26,850 bases of DNA from JBIOJM01 sp044450785. Lineage in GTDB: Bacteria > Planctomycetota > Planctomycetia > Isosphaerales > Isosphaeraceae. The stretch lies in NCBI GenBank assembly GCA_044450785.1, contig JBIOJM010000116.1, positions 1-26,850 on the forward strand, written 5' to 3'. The notes below the pieces were generated by a model that worked only from the letters and a program-made list of their open reading frames with translations, ran no database searches and had not been told where the DNA came from. The position numbers and the translations under genes are program-made. Positions 9,162 to 17,458 of this stretch are shown here, one piece after another. Each line of letters begins with the position of its first letter. Position 1 is the stretch's first letter.

Positions 9162-9167
9162 TAAAAA

Positions 9168-9253
9168 GAAGGCTGAAGGCTGAATAAGACAAATCCTTTC
9201 GGTCTCATCCGGCGTCTTTTCCGACTCATCCTTCATCCTTTATCCTTTTTTTT
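9168..9253. repeat. Dispersed GGATGAA-type repeat, copy 1
   Basis: The element has degenerate GAAGGCTGAA units at the left, a conserved core (TCGGTCTCATCC, then GCGTCTTTTCCGACTCATCC) and TTCATCC units at the right, so the ends can pair. A second copy lies at 10526-10652 with an almost identical core. It sits between two convergent genes, and its right end encodes the last codons and the TGA of the glycosyltransferase. A role as a bidirectional terminator is plausible. Confidence 0.7.
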
Positions 9254-9997
9254 CGATCGCCAGCGCGACAAGCCAAGCTGAAGCAGGATCCAGAGCGCGG
9301 AGACGGCTTCGCGCATGTTGATCTTGGAGGTGCCGCTCCGGCGGTTTTCGAACAGAATCGGTGTCTCCCCGATCCGGCAGCCGACCGTCTGGCACCAGAA
9401 CAGAATCTCTTCCTGGAACGAGTAGCCTCGCGACCGCACTACCCCCAGGTCGATCTCGGCCAGCTTGCTGACACGGTAACACCGGAATGCGCCGCTGTTG
9501 TCGCTGGTGGTCAGGCCGAGCAGCAGCCGCGCGTAGCCATTGATTCCGGAGCTCATGAGACGCCGCTTGAGGGTGAACCCCCCCTCGACGCCGCCGCCCT
9601 TAACATAGCGAGAGCCGATCATGACGTCGTGGTCAGCCATCCCCAAGAGCAGGTCGGGGATGAACCGGGGCGGGTGGCTGAAATCGGCGTCGAGGTTCAA
9701 CAGGTAGTCGAAGTCGTGATCGATCGCATACCGGATCGCGGCGAGAATCGCCGTTCCCAGGCCTTGCTTGCCCGGCCTGTGGATCACGTGAATGTTCGGC
9801 AGAGTTTCGCGGAGCTCGTCGGCGAGCCGGCCCGTCCCGTCGGGCGAGCTGTCGTCGATGATCAGGATCGAGCAGAGCGGAGCGTAGGTTCGGATCGTCT
9901 CCACCAAAGGTCGCAGGTTGCCAGCCTCGTTATAGGTTGCCAGTGAGACCAGGAGTTTCTGAGCAGGATTGGCGGGCGAATCGGGTGGGTCGGACAC
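9233..9997 (-). CDS. Polyprenol-phosphate mannosyltransferase-like GT2
   Basis: A family 2 glycosyltransferase of the dolichol/polyprenol monophosphomannose synthase (Dpm1) type, which moves a sugar from a nucleotide donor to a polyprenyl phosphate at the cytoplasmic membrane face for later envelope glycosylation. Visible motifs are SLATYNEAGNL, LIIDDSSPDGTG, LLNLDADFSHPP (DxD-type metal site) and GSRYVKGGGVEGG, followed by the SFQEEILFWCQ and ENRRSGTSKI region. No membrane helices follow the catalytic domain. GTG at 9997 gives 254 aa, the usual size; the frame is open to an ATG at 10126, but the extra 43 residues are arginine/glycine-rich and not family-like. The last residues (KDKG) and stop come from the dispersed repeat. 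Confidence 0.88.
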   Translation of the reverse strand: MSDPPDSPANPAQKLLVSLATYNEAGNLRPLVETIRTYAPLCSILIIDDSSPDGTGRLADELRETLPNIHVIHRPGKQGLGTAILAAIRYAIDHDFDYLLNLDADFSHPPRFIPDLLLGMADHDVMIGSRYVKGGGVEGGFTLKRRLMSSGINGYARLLLGLTTSDNSGAFRCYRVSKLAEIDLGVVRSRGYSFQEEILFWCQTVGCRIGETPILFENRRSGTSKINMREAVSALWILLQLGLSRWRSKKKDKG

Positions 9998-10174
9998 GGC
10001 CGGGTCATTCCTTTGAGTCAATCGTTCGCCGAGCCTCGGGCGCGAACCGGATCGCACTCCTGGACCAAGGCCGTGCCCAGGATATCGCCGCCGAGCGAGC
10101 TGCGCCAAGCCAAGGCGGATCGACAACCGCCGGGCCGAGCTTTCAGCATCGTCATGGCCGGCCCGGACCTCGCT

Positions 10175-10232
10175 GTAGGTCAGGCTTTCCAGCCTGACTC
10201 TTCGGGAAGTCGGGCTGGAAAGCCTGACCTAC
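10175..10232. repeat. 24-bp-arm palindrome (GTAGGTCAGGCT type)
   Basis: The arms 10175-10198 and 10209-10232 are inverted copies with one mismatch around a 10-base loop. Each arm also contains a smaller inverted repeat (GTCAGGCT with AGCCTGAC). From memory, very similar palindromes are scattered through planctomycete genomes. It lies in the gap upstream of the glycosyltransferase. The surrounding stretch (9998-10525) holds no convincing gene. Confidence 0.8.
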
Positions 10233-10525
10233 TTAAAGACCCCGTTGTCTAGCCATATGACGGGTCGTTGAAGAAAAGCAGGTGCCGCCTCCGGAAGGCC
10301 CTGTCCCGAATCGACGAATCGTCGTCCAGGCCAGGTCGACCGCGGTCGCCGTCCCCCCCGGGAAGAGGAACGGCCGGGAGCACCAGGATCTGCGTCGGCG
10401 ACACCTGCTCGTCAGAGAGATCGGCAACAACCCTCGCACGTCGAGAGACGCCGTGCCAAGGCCGTTAAGAAAGCATTCGGCGCACGACGTACCATTTCAT
10501 TACTCGATCTGAGAGGTTATCGAGG

Positions 10526-10652
10526 AAAGGATGAAGGATGAAGGACTCCGGAAGGATGAAGGATGAAGGATGAAGGATGAATAAAACAAAGTCTTGCGGT
10601 CTCATCCAGCGTCTTTTCCGACTCATCCTTCATCCTTCATCCTTCATCCTTT
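10526..10652. repeat. Dispersed GGATGAA-type repeat, copy 2
   Basis: GGATGAA heptamers (10529-10581) and TTCATCC heptamers (10624-10650) flank the same core as copy 1 (GCGGTCTCATCC, then GCGTCTTTTCCGACTCATCC). The two heptamer blocks can pair into a long stem. The right end supplies the last codons and TGA of the ATPase gene at 10644. Variable heptamer number between the copies suggests slippage. Confidence 0.8.
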
Positions 10653-11969
10653 CGCGCGGAGCCGCGTGAAGAGGTGACTGTAGGGCGCGAACTCATGTTG
10701 ACTTTCCGCGCGGATGCCGGCGGGCGGGATGGCGGCCGGCGGACCGGTCGAGGCGGCCGGATCGGACGGGACCGTCGGTTCCGCGCCGGTTGCCTCTTCC
10801 GGTCCAGCCGTCTGGGGTGGTGACCATCCCGGCTGGTCGGACTGAGCCGCGGGGTCTAGGCCGGCTGATCGGCCCTGACCTCGGGTCCATTCCGCCCGGG
10901 CCTGCAACGCCGCATAGCGATCCTCGATCAACTCCTCGTTGAAGGACGGATCGTCAGCCAGGGAGGAACGGGGCACGGTCGAGACGGCGCCGGCCTGGAC
11001 GAGCTCGCTTTCGATGTCCCCCTCCCAGCCCACCTCGACCAATCCGTCCTCATCGCGGATCGGAGGTCTCGCGGGAATCAAGGGCGGAGCATCCGATCGA
11101 GCCTTCACTGCGCGCTCGTTTCCGGTGGCCGGATCCGAGACAGGCTCGTCATCTTCGATTACGAGCGGCTCTTCAGGTCTGATCAGGTGGGTGGCAGGCA
11201 GACGCTTGCGTGCATGGGCCTGGCGCCGCTGATCGCGATCCGAGCCCGGCTGCCAGGGCCCCGGCCGCGAGCGCGCCAGGCGGAGCAGCTTGCCGGGATT
11301 TCCGCATGCATCGCGGTGTAGCTCCTCGATCGCAAGTTCACCGGACGCGCTGGTGCGACCCGGATAACCCAGCAAGTCGCGCGCTTCGTCAAGATCGAGA
11401 GGCATCAGATGAACATGCAGACTCAGCCGCGAAGCGAACGCGCTGTGGCTCCGAGTGGAGAGTGCGCGGACCAGCTCGGTCTGGCCCAGCACGAGAAGCG
11501 CCGCGAATCCCGACGGGTGGCCCAGTTGATTCACGATCGCCTGGATCTCGTCCCACACCGCGGCCGAACCGCGATGGGCCTCGTCGACGACGAGGAGCCA
11601 GCGCCGGCCGTCGGTTGCTTCATCCTGGAGGACGGCCCGCAACAGCAATCTCGCCGCCCCCAGGCGGTTGGTCACGGACACGCCGAGAGCGTGCCCGACC
11701 AGGCGAAGGAAGTCCAGGGCGTTCATCGCCCGCGCCAGGTCAACGAACAGCGTCCGCCAGTCGTCGGGCAGCAGGGCGGCAAGCCGGTGCGCGTGCCACG
11801 TCTTGCCGGCGCCGGGTTCTCCCGTGATCAGGACCGGGCCGGCCTGCCCGTTCTCGACCGCGGCTCGAACGCGCTCGAGCGCGCGACCACGGCTGGAGGC
11901 CGCATGCTGCGCGTCATCGCCGTGCGGCGGCGGGATTGCGTTCCCTAGAAGCCCGTGCTCTCGCTCCAT
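10644..11969 (-). CDS. ExeA/TniB-like AAA ATPase with disordered tail
   Basis: An AAA-type ATPase resembling ExeA of type II secretion and the transposition ATPases TniB/MuB. Walker A is GEPGAGKT near residue 50 and Walker B is LLVVDEAH near 125; a sensor-like LLVLGQTEL segment follows near 160. The ATPase core ends near residue 240. The remaining 200 residues are rich in P, E, A and D and look disordered, except for short acidic pieces such as NEELIEDRYAALQARAEW. No transposase, secretin or secretion gene is nearby, so the role is open. AAGGGAG lies about 11 bases before the ATG at 11969. The C-terminal KG and stop come from the repeat at 10526-10652. Confidence 0.82.
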   Translation of the reverse strand: MEREHGLLGNAIPPPHGDDAQHAASSRGRALERVRAAVENGQAGPVLITGEPGAGKTWHAHRLAALLPDDWRTLFVDLARAMNALDFLRLVGHALGVSVTNRLGAARLLLRAVLQDEATDGRRWLLVVDEAHRGSAAVWDEIQAIVNQLGHPSGFAALLVLGQTELVRALSTRSHSAFASRLSLHVHLMPLDLDEARDLLGYPGRTSASGELAIEELHRDACGNPGKLLRLARSRPGPWQPGSDRDQRRQAHARKRLPATHLIRPEEPLVIEDDEPVSDPATGNERAVKARSDAPPLIPARPPIRDEDGLVEVGWEGDIESELVQAGAVSTVPRSSLADDPSFNEELIEDRYAALQARAEWTRGQGRSAGLDPAAQSDQPGWSPPQTAGPEEATGAEPTVPSDPAASTGPPAAIPPAGIRAESQHEFAPYSHLFTRLRAKG

Positions 11970-12212
11970 CGTTCACGCTGCTCCCTTCTCGCGCGCCCGC
12001 CGTCACATCAAGCCGTGCCCCAGCGTACACTGGGACAGCACGAAAATACGCGCGGCCTCGATCAGCTTGTGGACATCCGCATGGTGACAGGTGGCGGAAA
12101 TGGATCGCCCAGCCTGTCGTCTTCACCAATCATCGGTGGGTGAGCGTGCCGGGCTTGAACTCGGTTTCACGCGAGGAGGATGTCTCCGCCCGAAGATCGG
12201 CCGCGACGGAAG

Positions 12213-12242
12213 TTGCTCTAGCTTTTCGGCTTTTGGTAGAAT
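12213..12242 (+). promoter_or_regulatory. Probable promoter of the kinase gene
   Basis: TTGCTC (12213-12218), an 18-base spacer and TAGAAT (12237-12242; five of six matches to the -10 consensus) lie about 80 bases before the kinase ATG. The stretch is unusually T-rich for this window. The rest of the divergent gap from 11970 holds no gene that can be supported. Confidence 0.5.
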
Positions 12243-12322
12243 GTTGGTGATGTAGGAGTGGGAGCGGCGATCGTCCTTGGCCGACGCGCCGAATCGCCCG
12301 TTCACGCGACGTGAGGTGCGCT

Positions 12323-13246
12323 ATGGTCCAGCCCGGTTGGGAGGGGGCCTTGGCAACTGATCTCAACACGACCAGCGACGATCGAATCGGCGGCTACCGC
12401 TACGTCCGCACGATCCATCCCGGCAGCACCTCTGTCGTGATGGAAGTGGTGCAAGAATCGACTCAGCGCCGGTTCGCCTTGAAGCAGCTACTGGCCTCGC
12501 GAGCCGAGGACCGCGACGATTACAAAGCATTCATGCACGAAGCCAAGCTCGGAATGGGGCTCAGCCACGCCAATCTCATCCGGGTCTACGAGTTCGTCAA
12601 GGATCCGGTCCAGCCGTATTTCGTGATGGAGCTCTTCACGGGCTTTCATCTCAAGATGCCGATCGCCCGGCCTTCCATTTACCCAATGCCGAAAAAGCTC
12701 TTGCACCGGATCCTGGAGCAAGCCGCTTCGGCGCTGGCGTACATGCACGAGCAAGGCTGGGTGCACCGCGACGTCAAGCCGGAGAACATCCTGTACAACA
12801 AGCCGGGCGAGGTTCGCGTGATCGACTATGCCCTCGCCAGGCGGATGGCGACCGGTTTCCTCAAAATCTTCGAAGGCAGGATCCCGCGCCAGGGAACCAA
12901 GACCTACATCGCCCCCGAACAGATCCGCTGCGAATCGCCGACTCCCATGGTCGATATTTACAGCTTCGGAATCACCTGTTATGAATTGGCTTGTGGCCGG
13001 CCGCCATTCCGCGCTAACTCCTCGCAAGAGCTGCTCGACAAGCACTTGAACGAACGGCCGCTCCCGATCACCACTCATAACACTCTGGTCACGCCCGAAT
13101 TCAACGATCTGGTCATGAAGATGATTCAGAAGCGGCCGGCCGATCGGTACTCCAGCTTCCACGAGTTCCTGTCTCGATTCCGGACGATTCGAATCTTCCA
13201 GGATGACCCCGACCCCTTGGCGGGCAGGGACGGTCTCATGTCGTGA
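12323..13246 (+). CDS. Serine/threonine protein kinase, DYA variant
   Basis: A Hanks-type kinase domain fills most of the 307 residues. Seen in order: a weak glycine loop (HPGSTSVV in place of GxGxxGxV), the ATP-anchoring lysine in FALKQLL, the alpha-C glutamate in HEAKLGMG, the catalytic loop HRDVKPEN, a metal-binding motif changed from DFG to DYA (VIDYALARR), the activation segment end YIAPEQ, and DIYSFGITCYEL. The catalytic aspartate, lysine and metal-binding aspartate are all kept, so activity is likely. There is no membrane helix or sensor domain, so it is a soluble minimal kinase. ATG at 12323 has GAGG six bases upstream; a GTG at 12311 is less likely. accA follows 104 bases later on the same strand. 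Confidence 0.88.
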   Translation: MVQPGWEGALATDLNTTSDDRIGGYRYVRTIHPGSTSVVMEVVQESTQRRFALKQLLASRAEDRDDYKAFMHEAKLGMGLSHANLIRVYEFVKDPVQPYFVMELFTGFHLKMPIARPSIYPMPKKLLHRILEQAASALAYMHEQGWVHRDVKPENILYNKPGEVRVIDYALARRMATGFLKIFEGRIPRQGTKTYIAPEQIRCESPTPMVDIYSFGITCYELACGRPPFRANSSQELLDKHLNERPLPITTHNTLVTPEFNDLVMKMIQKRPADRYSSFHEFLSRFRTIRIFQDDPDPLAGRDGLMS

Positions 13247-13350
13247 GTGAGCCGGGCTATTCCGGTCGAGCCCGATCGACCGGCAGAACGGGCCCCGCGG
13301 CCGGCAGCACGCTTCCCTCCGCGATTCCAACCGTTTTGAGAGGCCCAGCC

Positions 13351-14391
13351 ATGGCCAAGGATCCTGCCCCGATGCGCAGTGCCAGCGAACCGCGGTTATC
13401 GTTCGAGGTCCCCATTTACGAGATGGAAGCTCGCCTGAGCGAGATGGAGGTTCACTACTCCAAGAACCGCGCCTCGGGCGACGCGACCAAGATCGCCGAG
13501 CAGATCCGCCGGCTGCGCCGCGAGCTGGCCGCGCTCAAGCGCGAGATCTACTCGCACCTGGATCCCTGGCAAGTCGTCCAGGTCTCGCGCCACCAGCAAC
13601 GCCCCCAGACGCGCGATTACATCGAGCTGATCTTCGAGCAGTTCCTCGAGCTGCAAGGTGACCGTGCCGTCGGCGACGACAAGGCGATCGTCACCGGGCT
13701 GGCCCACTTGGACGATCTCAAGGTCATGTTGATCGGCCACCAGAAGGGGAAGAACCTGGCCGAGCGCAAAGCCTGCAACTTCGGCTGTGCCCATCCCGAA
13801 GGCTATCGCAAGGCGCTGGTGAAGATGCGGCTGGCGGCCAAGTTCGGCCTGCCGATCATCTCGTTCATCGACACGCCCGGCGCTTATCCGGGCATCAGCG
13901 CCGAGGAGCGGGGCCAGGCTGCGATCATCGCCGAGAACCTGATGGCCATGAGCCAGATCCGCGCCCCGATCGTCTGTGTCGTCATCGGCGAAGGCGGGTC
14001 CGGCGGCGCTCTGGGCATCGGGATCGGCGACCGGCTCGCGATGCTCGAGTTCGCCTACTATTCCGTCATCACCCCCGAAGGCTGCGCCTCCATCCTCTGG
14101 AAAGGGAGCGAGCATGCCCCCAAGGCGGCGGCCGCCCTCAAGATGACCAGCAAGGACCTGCTCGGCTTCGGCATCGTCGACGAAGTGATCCCCGAGCCGT
14201 TGGGGGGCGCCCACCGCGACCACCGCGAGGCCGCCGCCAGTCTCAAGTCGTACTTGATTCAAACTGTCCGCCACCTCAAGGAAGTCCCCCTGGACGACCT
14301 GCTCGACCGCCGCTACGACAAGTACCGCAAGATCGGCGTCTATCTCGAACCGGCCGGCGACGCCGAGCGGAACGGTCAGGTTGAATCCTGA
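13351..14391 (+). CDS. accA: Acetyl-CoA carboxylase carboxyltransferase, alpha subunit
   Basis: The alpha subunit of the carboxyltransferase half of acetyl-CoA carboxylase, which with AccD moves the carboxyl group from carboxybiotin to acetyl-CoA to give malonyl-CoA for fatty acid synthesis. Family hallmarks are present and in order: a coiled-coil N-terminus (ARLSEMEVHY, RRLRRELAALKREIY), IGHQKGK, HPEGYRKA, SFIDTPGAYPG, GEGGSGGALGIGIGDRLAML and YSVITPEGCASILWK. It has 346 residues against about 320 in E. coli, normal for the family. ATG at 13351 has GAGAGG about 8 bases upstream. The frame is open back to a GTG at 13243 overlapping the kinase stop, but the added 36 residues do not look like AccA. 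No accD is in the window. Confidence 0.95.
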   Translation: MAKDPAPMRSASEPRLSFEVPIYEMEARLSEMEVHYSKNRASGDATKIAEQIRRLRRELAALKREIYSHLDPWQVVQVSRHQQRPQTRDYIELIFEQFLELQGDRAVGDDKAIVTGLAHLDDLKVMLIGHQKGKNLAERKACNFGCAHPEGYRKALVKMRLAAKFGLPIISFIDTPGAYPGISAEERGQAAIIAENLMAMSQIRAPIVCVVIGEGGSGGALGIGIGDRLAMLEFAYYSVITPEGCASILWKGSEHAPKAAAALKMTSKDLLGFGIVDEVIPEPLGGAHRDHREAAASLKSYLIQTVRHLKEVPLDDLLDRRYDKYRKIGVYLEPAGDAERNGQVES

Positions 14392-14410
14392 GGCGAGCCG
14401 AAGGGCCTTG

Positions 14411-14502
14411 GGCGACCGGCGGATGCAAATTCACCGTAGGACGGATTGCCAATCCGTCCTACAATCACTCGGCCCCGCGTATATTTCCATCTGCCGGTCG
14501 CC
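14411..14502. terminator. Nested inverted repeats between convergent genes
   Basis: An inner perfect 12-bp hairpin (14436-14447 with 14451-14462, loop GCC) sits inside an outer 15-bp inverted repeat (14411-14425 with 14488-14502, one mismatch). It lies between the convergent ends of accA and the oxidoreductase gene and could stop transcription from both sides. The inner GTAGGACGGATT palindrome resembles repeats recalled from other planctomycetes, so it may also be a REP-like element. Confidence 0.6.
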
Positions 14503-14513
14503 TTGGCGCCTGA

Positions 14514-15839
14514 TCAAACCTTGCTTGGAACGACGAACGGGGCCCGGTATTCGCGGGTGAGCAGGGCGTCCGCCTCGGAGTCGCCGACGAACGATTCGGT
14601 CGATGGGTTGAGGTGGAGTTTGCGGCCCAGCCGGTAGGCGATGTTCCCCAGGTGGCAGCAGGCGCTCGAAAGGTGCCCCTGCTCGATATCCGCGTTCAAG
14701 AGTTTGGGGTCGCGGGCCTTGACCGCCTTGACGAAGTTGGCGAAGTGGTCGCCGCCGCCCTTGCTCCCCGGCCCCTTCTCGAGCTTGGGTCCAAAGAACG
14801 ACTGCCATGAATCATAGCTGGTGATCGCCAGGATTCCCTCGGTCCCGTAGAAGATGTCGCCGATCTTGACCTTGGCCTCCTCGTTGGTCAGCAGCCCACG
14901 GACCTCGAACTGGAGCTCGGCATCGTCGTATTCGAAGCTCACGTGCAAGGTGTTGGGCGTCTGGCCGTCGTCGGAATAACCGAACCGGCCGCCCGAGGCC
15001 AGCACGGCCTTGGGCAGCTCGTTCTTGCCCAGGCCCCAGCGGGCCAGATCCATTTGATGGATGCCCTGATTGCCCAGGTCGCCGTTGCCGTAGTCCCAGT
15101 GCCAGTGCCAGTTGTAGTGGAACCGGTTGGGGTTGAAGGGGCGCTGGGGCGCCGGCCCGAGCCAGATGTCGTAGTCGACTCCCTGCGGAACAGGCGCGTC
15201 GGCCTTGTGTCCGATCGACCCGCGCGGCTTGTAGCAGAGCCCCTTGGCCATGTAGACCTTTCCCAGCTTGCCCGAGTGGAGGAAGGTCATGGCATCCTGG
15301 ATTCCCTGGTGGCTGCGGCACTGAGTGCCCGTCTGGACGACCCGCTCGTACTTCCGCGCGGCCTCGACCGTCCTCCGCCCCTCGCTGACGTTGTGGCTGA
15401 CCGGCTTCTCGACATAGACATCCTTGCCGGCCTGGCACGCCCAGATCGTCGCCAGCGCGTGCCAGTGGTTGGGCGTGGCGATCGAGATCGCGTCGATCGA
15501 TTTGTCATCGAGCAGCCGGCGCAGGTCCTGAACGACCTTGGGATCGCTGCCGTAACGGCTCTTGACCGCCCTTCTGGCCGGGCCCGTCACGTTGAGGTCG
15601 ACGTCGCAGATCGTGGTGATGCGAACGTCCTTGAGCGCGCTCCAGCCGGCGATATGCTCCATCCCACGCCCATGCACGCCGCAGACGGCGACGCGCAGCG
15701 TATCGTTGGGCCCGGCGGGCTTGGTGTCGCCCTCCCGGTCGTCCGGAGCGCCGGCGGCGGGCAGGGCCGGGATCGCGGCCAGGCTGGCAGCCAGTGCGGC
15801 GGTGTCTTGAAGGAAATGCCGGCGTGCGAGCGAGCGCAT
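14514..15839 (-). CDS. Gfo/Idh/MocA oxidoreductase with Tat signal
   Basis: An NAD(P)-dependent oxidoreductase of the Gfo/Idh/MocA family, acting on sugars, sugar acids or inositols; the exact substrate is unknown. A twin-arginine signal (ARRHFLQ followed by an Ala-rich stretch) at the start marks an exported protein of a type expanded in planctomycetes. The Rossmann-like nucleotide site is VAVCGVHGRG, and EKPVSHN carries the family EKP motif. Further typical segments are ATPNHWHAL, RFHYNWHWHWDYGNGDLG and NQGIHQMDLARWGL. ATG at 15839 is chosen because it starts the Tat signal directly. An upstream in-frame start at 15938 overlaps the gene behind it by four bases and adds 33 residues unlike the family. 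The ribosome-binding site at the chosen start is weak. Confidence 0.92.
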   Translation of the reverse strand: MRSLARRHFLQDTAALAASLAAIPALPAAGAPDDREGDTKPAGPNDTLRVAVCGVHGRGMEHIAGWSALKDVRITTICDVDLNVTGPARRAVKSRYGSDPKVVQDLRRLLDDKSIDAISIATPNHWHALATIWACQAGKDVYVEKPVSHNVSEGRRTVEAARKYERVVQTGTQCRSHQGIQDAMTFLHSGKLGKVYMAKGLCYKPRGSIGHKADAPVPQGVDYDIWLGPAPQRPFNPNRFHYNWHWHWDYGNGDLGNQGIHQMDLARWGLGKNELPKAVLASGGRFGYSDDGQTPNTLHVSFEYDDAELQFEVRGLLTNEEAKVKIGDIFYGTEGILAITSYDSWQSFFGPKLEKGPGSKGGGDHFANFVKAVKARDPKLLNADIEQGHLSSACCHLGNIAYRLGRKLHLNPSTESFVGDSEADALLTREYRAPFVVPSKV

Positions 15840-15934
15840 GGGTGGTACCCCCAAGGGAGTGTCGGAGCAGGCGGGAAGGGAGCAGACTAGAATGCCATCT
15901 AACCGGAAGCGATCGGGCCAAGTCAAGTCCTTCG

Positions 15935-17458
15935 TCATGGTTCCGGCTCCTTCATCCGCACGTCACCCAGGTCCTTCGTTTGGCCCGCGTGGAGTGGACC
16001 GTCGCCGAGGGTCAGCTCGCCTTGGCCATCTGACAGGCGGAGCGGGCAACCGGGCAGCAGGGCCTCGATGCGGAACCGGCCCTCCCTATCCGTCTCGATG
16101 CGCTCCCGGGAATAGCCCGACCAGCCCGACCCGTCCTTCAGGAACGCCCCCGCCAATTTGACGCCGGCCCGCGGTTGTCCGGCCGCATTGACCAGCCGCC
16201 CCGTGATCGATGCGCCGGGCTCCATCCGCACGGTGACCGAACCGCCGTTCTCCTTCGGAGGCTGCGCCACACCGACAAGCCCCTTCTCGGGGTGCTGGAA
16301 GAAAAGATCCCCCGGCCGGCGCGGGTTGAATCCTTGCACCTTGAAATCGGCAGTCTTCGTTCCGTCGCGGTTCCACAGGAGGAGCCCGCTGGTCATGCCG
16401 AGGCCCTGCGCCCCGGGCAGGGGCTTACCGTCGGGCCCGAGCACCGTGCCCGTGAACGACCAGCCCGGGTCGAGGGTCACGTTTCGTTTCACCGAATCGA
16501 CCCCCTTGGGCGGGTCGATTCGGGCGAGGGCGCTGTAGTTGATCGGGTGGAGCAGAGCGAAGGGAGCCGTGTTGTTCAGAGAGGCCTCCTTGATCGCGTA
16601 CTCGTCGTCCCGCTCGGGGGCCCGGAGGTAATGGTCCTTGTGGAACACGGCCACCAGACCCGGCCCGGGCAGGCCGGCGACCTGGTACGAACCGTCCTCT
16701 TCGGTTGCGACGGTTTTGAACGGGATCGAGCCGGCGAAACCGTCGTAGTCCGACAGGTTTGGGTTGCTGTACAGTGTGAAATACTCCACCTGCCCCTGCA
16801 CGGGCTTGCCCGTCACCTTGTCAGTAATCTTGCCCTCGACCAAAACGCCGCGCTTCAGCTCGACATCGACCGTCACCGGGTCCAGGCCGGGGCTGTCGGG
16901 CACGTCCTTGGCGGAGACGACGTACGGCTGGCCGGCGCCCGGGACGGCCATGATCTTGTTGCCCTTGCCCTTGGGCATGCCCGTGAGCCGGTAGTGCCCT
17001 TCGGCGTCGCTCGTGGTCCGGACGATGTCCACCATGTACATGGGGCGGGTGGCCAGCATGTGGCTGCGGATCGTGATCCCCGCCAGCGGCTTCTTCGTGT
17101 CTTTGTCGCGGACCACGCCGACGATCGGCTTGGTCGGCGCGGCGACGTGCTGGAAGCTGGCCGCGTAGTAGGTGGTGACAATGCGCGGTTCGCCGCGCTC
17201 GGGATTGCCCTTGTTTTCCGGCACTTCGACGGTCTTTCCCGGCCGCGTCAGGATGTGCAGATACTGGCTGACGATGGCCGGCCCGTCCAGTTGCGCCGCG
17301 ACGAGGCGGTTGCGGCCGATGCCGGTGAGCCGGAAGCGGCCCTCGTCGTCCGTCGTGACCTTCGGGGACAGTGCGATGGTGAACCGTGAGAGATACTCCT
17401 GCTCGAGCTGGAGGCTCAGCCCTTTCTTGCCCTTGACGGCTTCGAGGAAGTTTGATTC
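15935..17458 (-). pseudogene. Carboxypeptidase-regulatory-like half of a broken fusion
   Basis: From about 17458 down to 15935 the minus strand reads one continuous protein with repeated carboxypeptidase-regulatory-like (beta-sandwich) modules. Examples are IVGVVRDKDTKKPLAGITI, VLVEGKITDKVTGKPV, FTGTVLGPDGKPLPGA and ITGRLVNAAGQPRAGV, each followed by a GRFRL- or GSYQV-type strand. The family as recalled in Isosphaeraceae is an ECF sigma factor fused to such modules through a membrane helix. Here the coding sense begins (ESNFLEAVKG) inside the end of the sigma-factor gene but one frame behind it. No start codon exists until GTG at 17224, which is mid-domain. The membrane segment and the first module are missing. 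The best reading is a fusion gene with an internal deletion; independent translation from GTG 17224 remains possible. Confidence 0.75.

Noticed and set aside
10233..10512. Short frames on both strands between the glycosyltransferase and ATPase genes
   Set aside because: They are Arg/Ser-rich with no start signal and no recognisable residues; treated as intergenic.
16175..17389. Plus-strand open frame of about 400 codons opposite the carboxypeptidase-like region
   Set aside because: It is Arg/Val/Gly-rich antisense; the minus strand shows repeated beta-sandwich modules.
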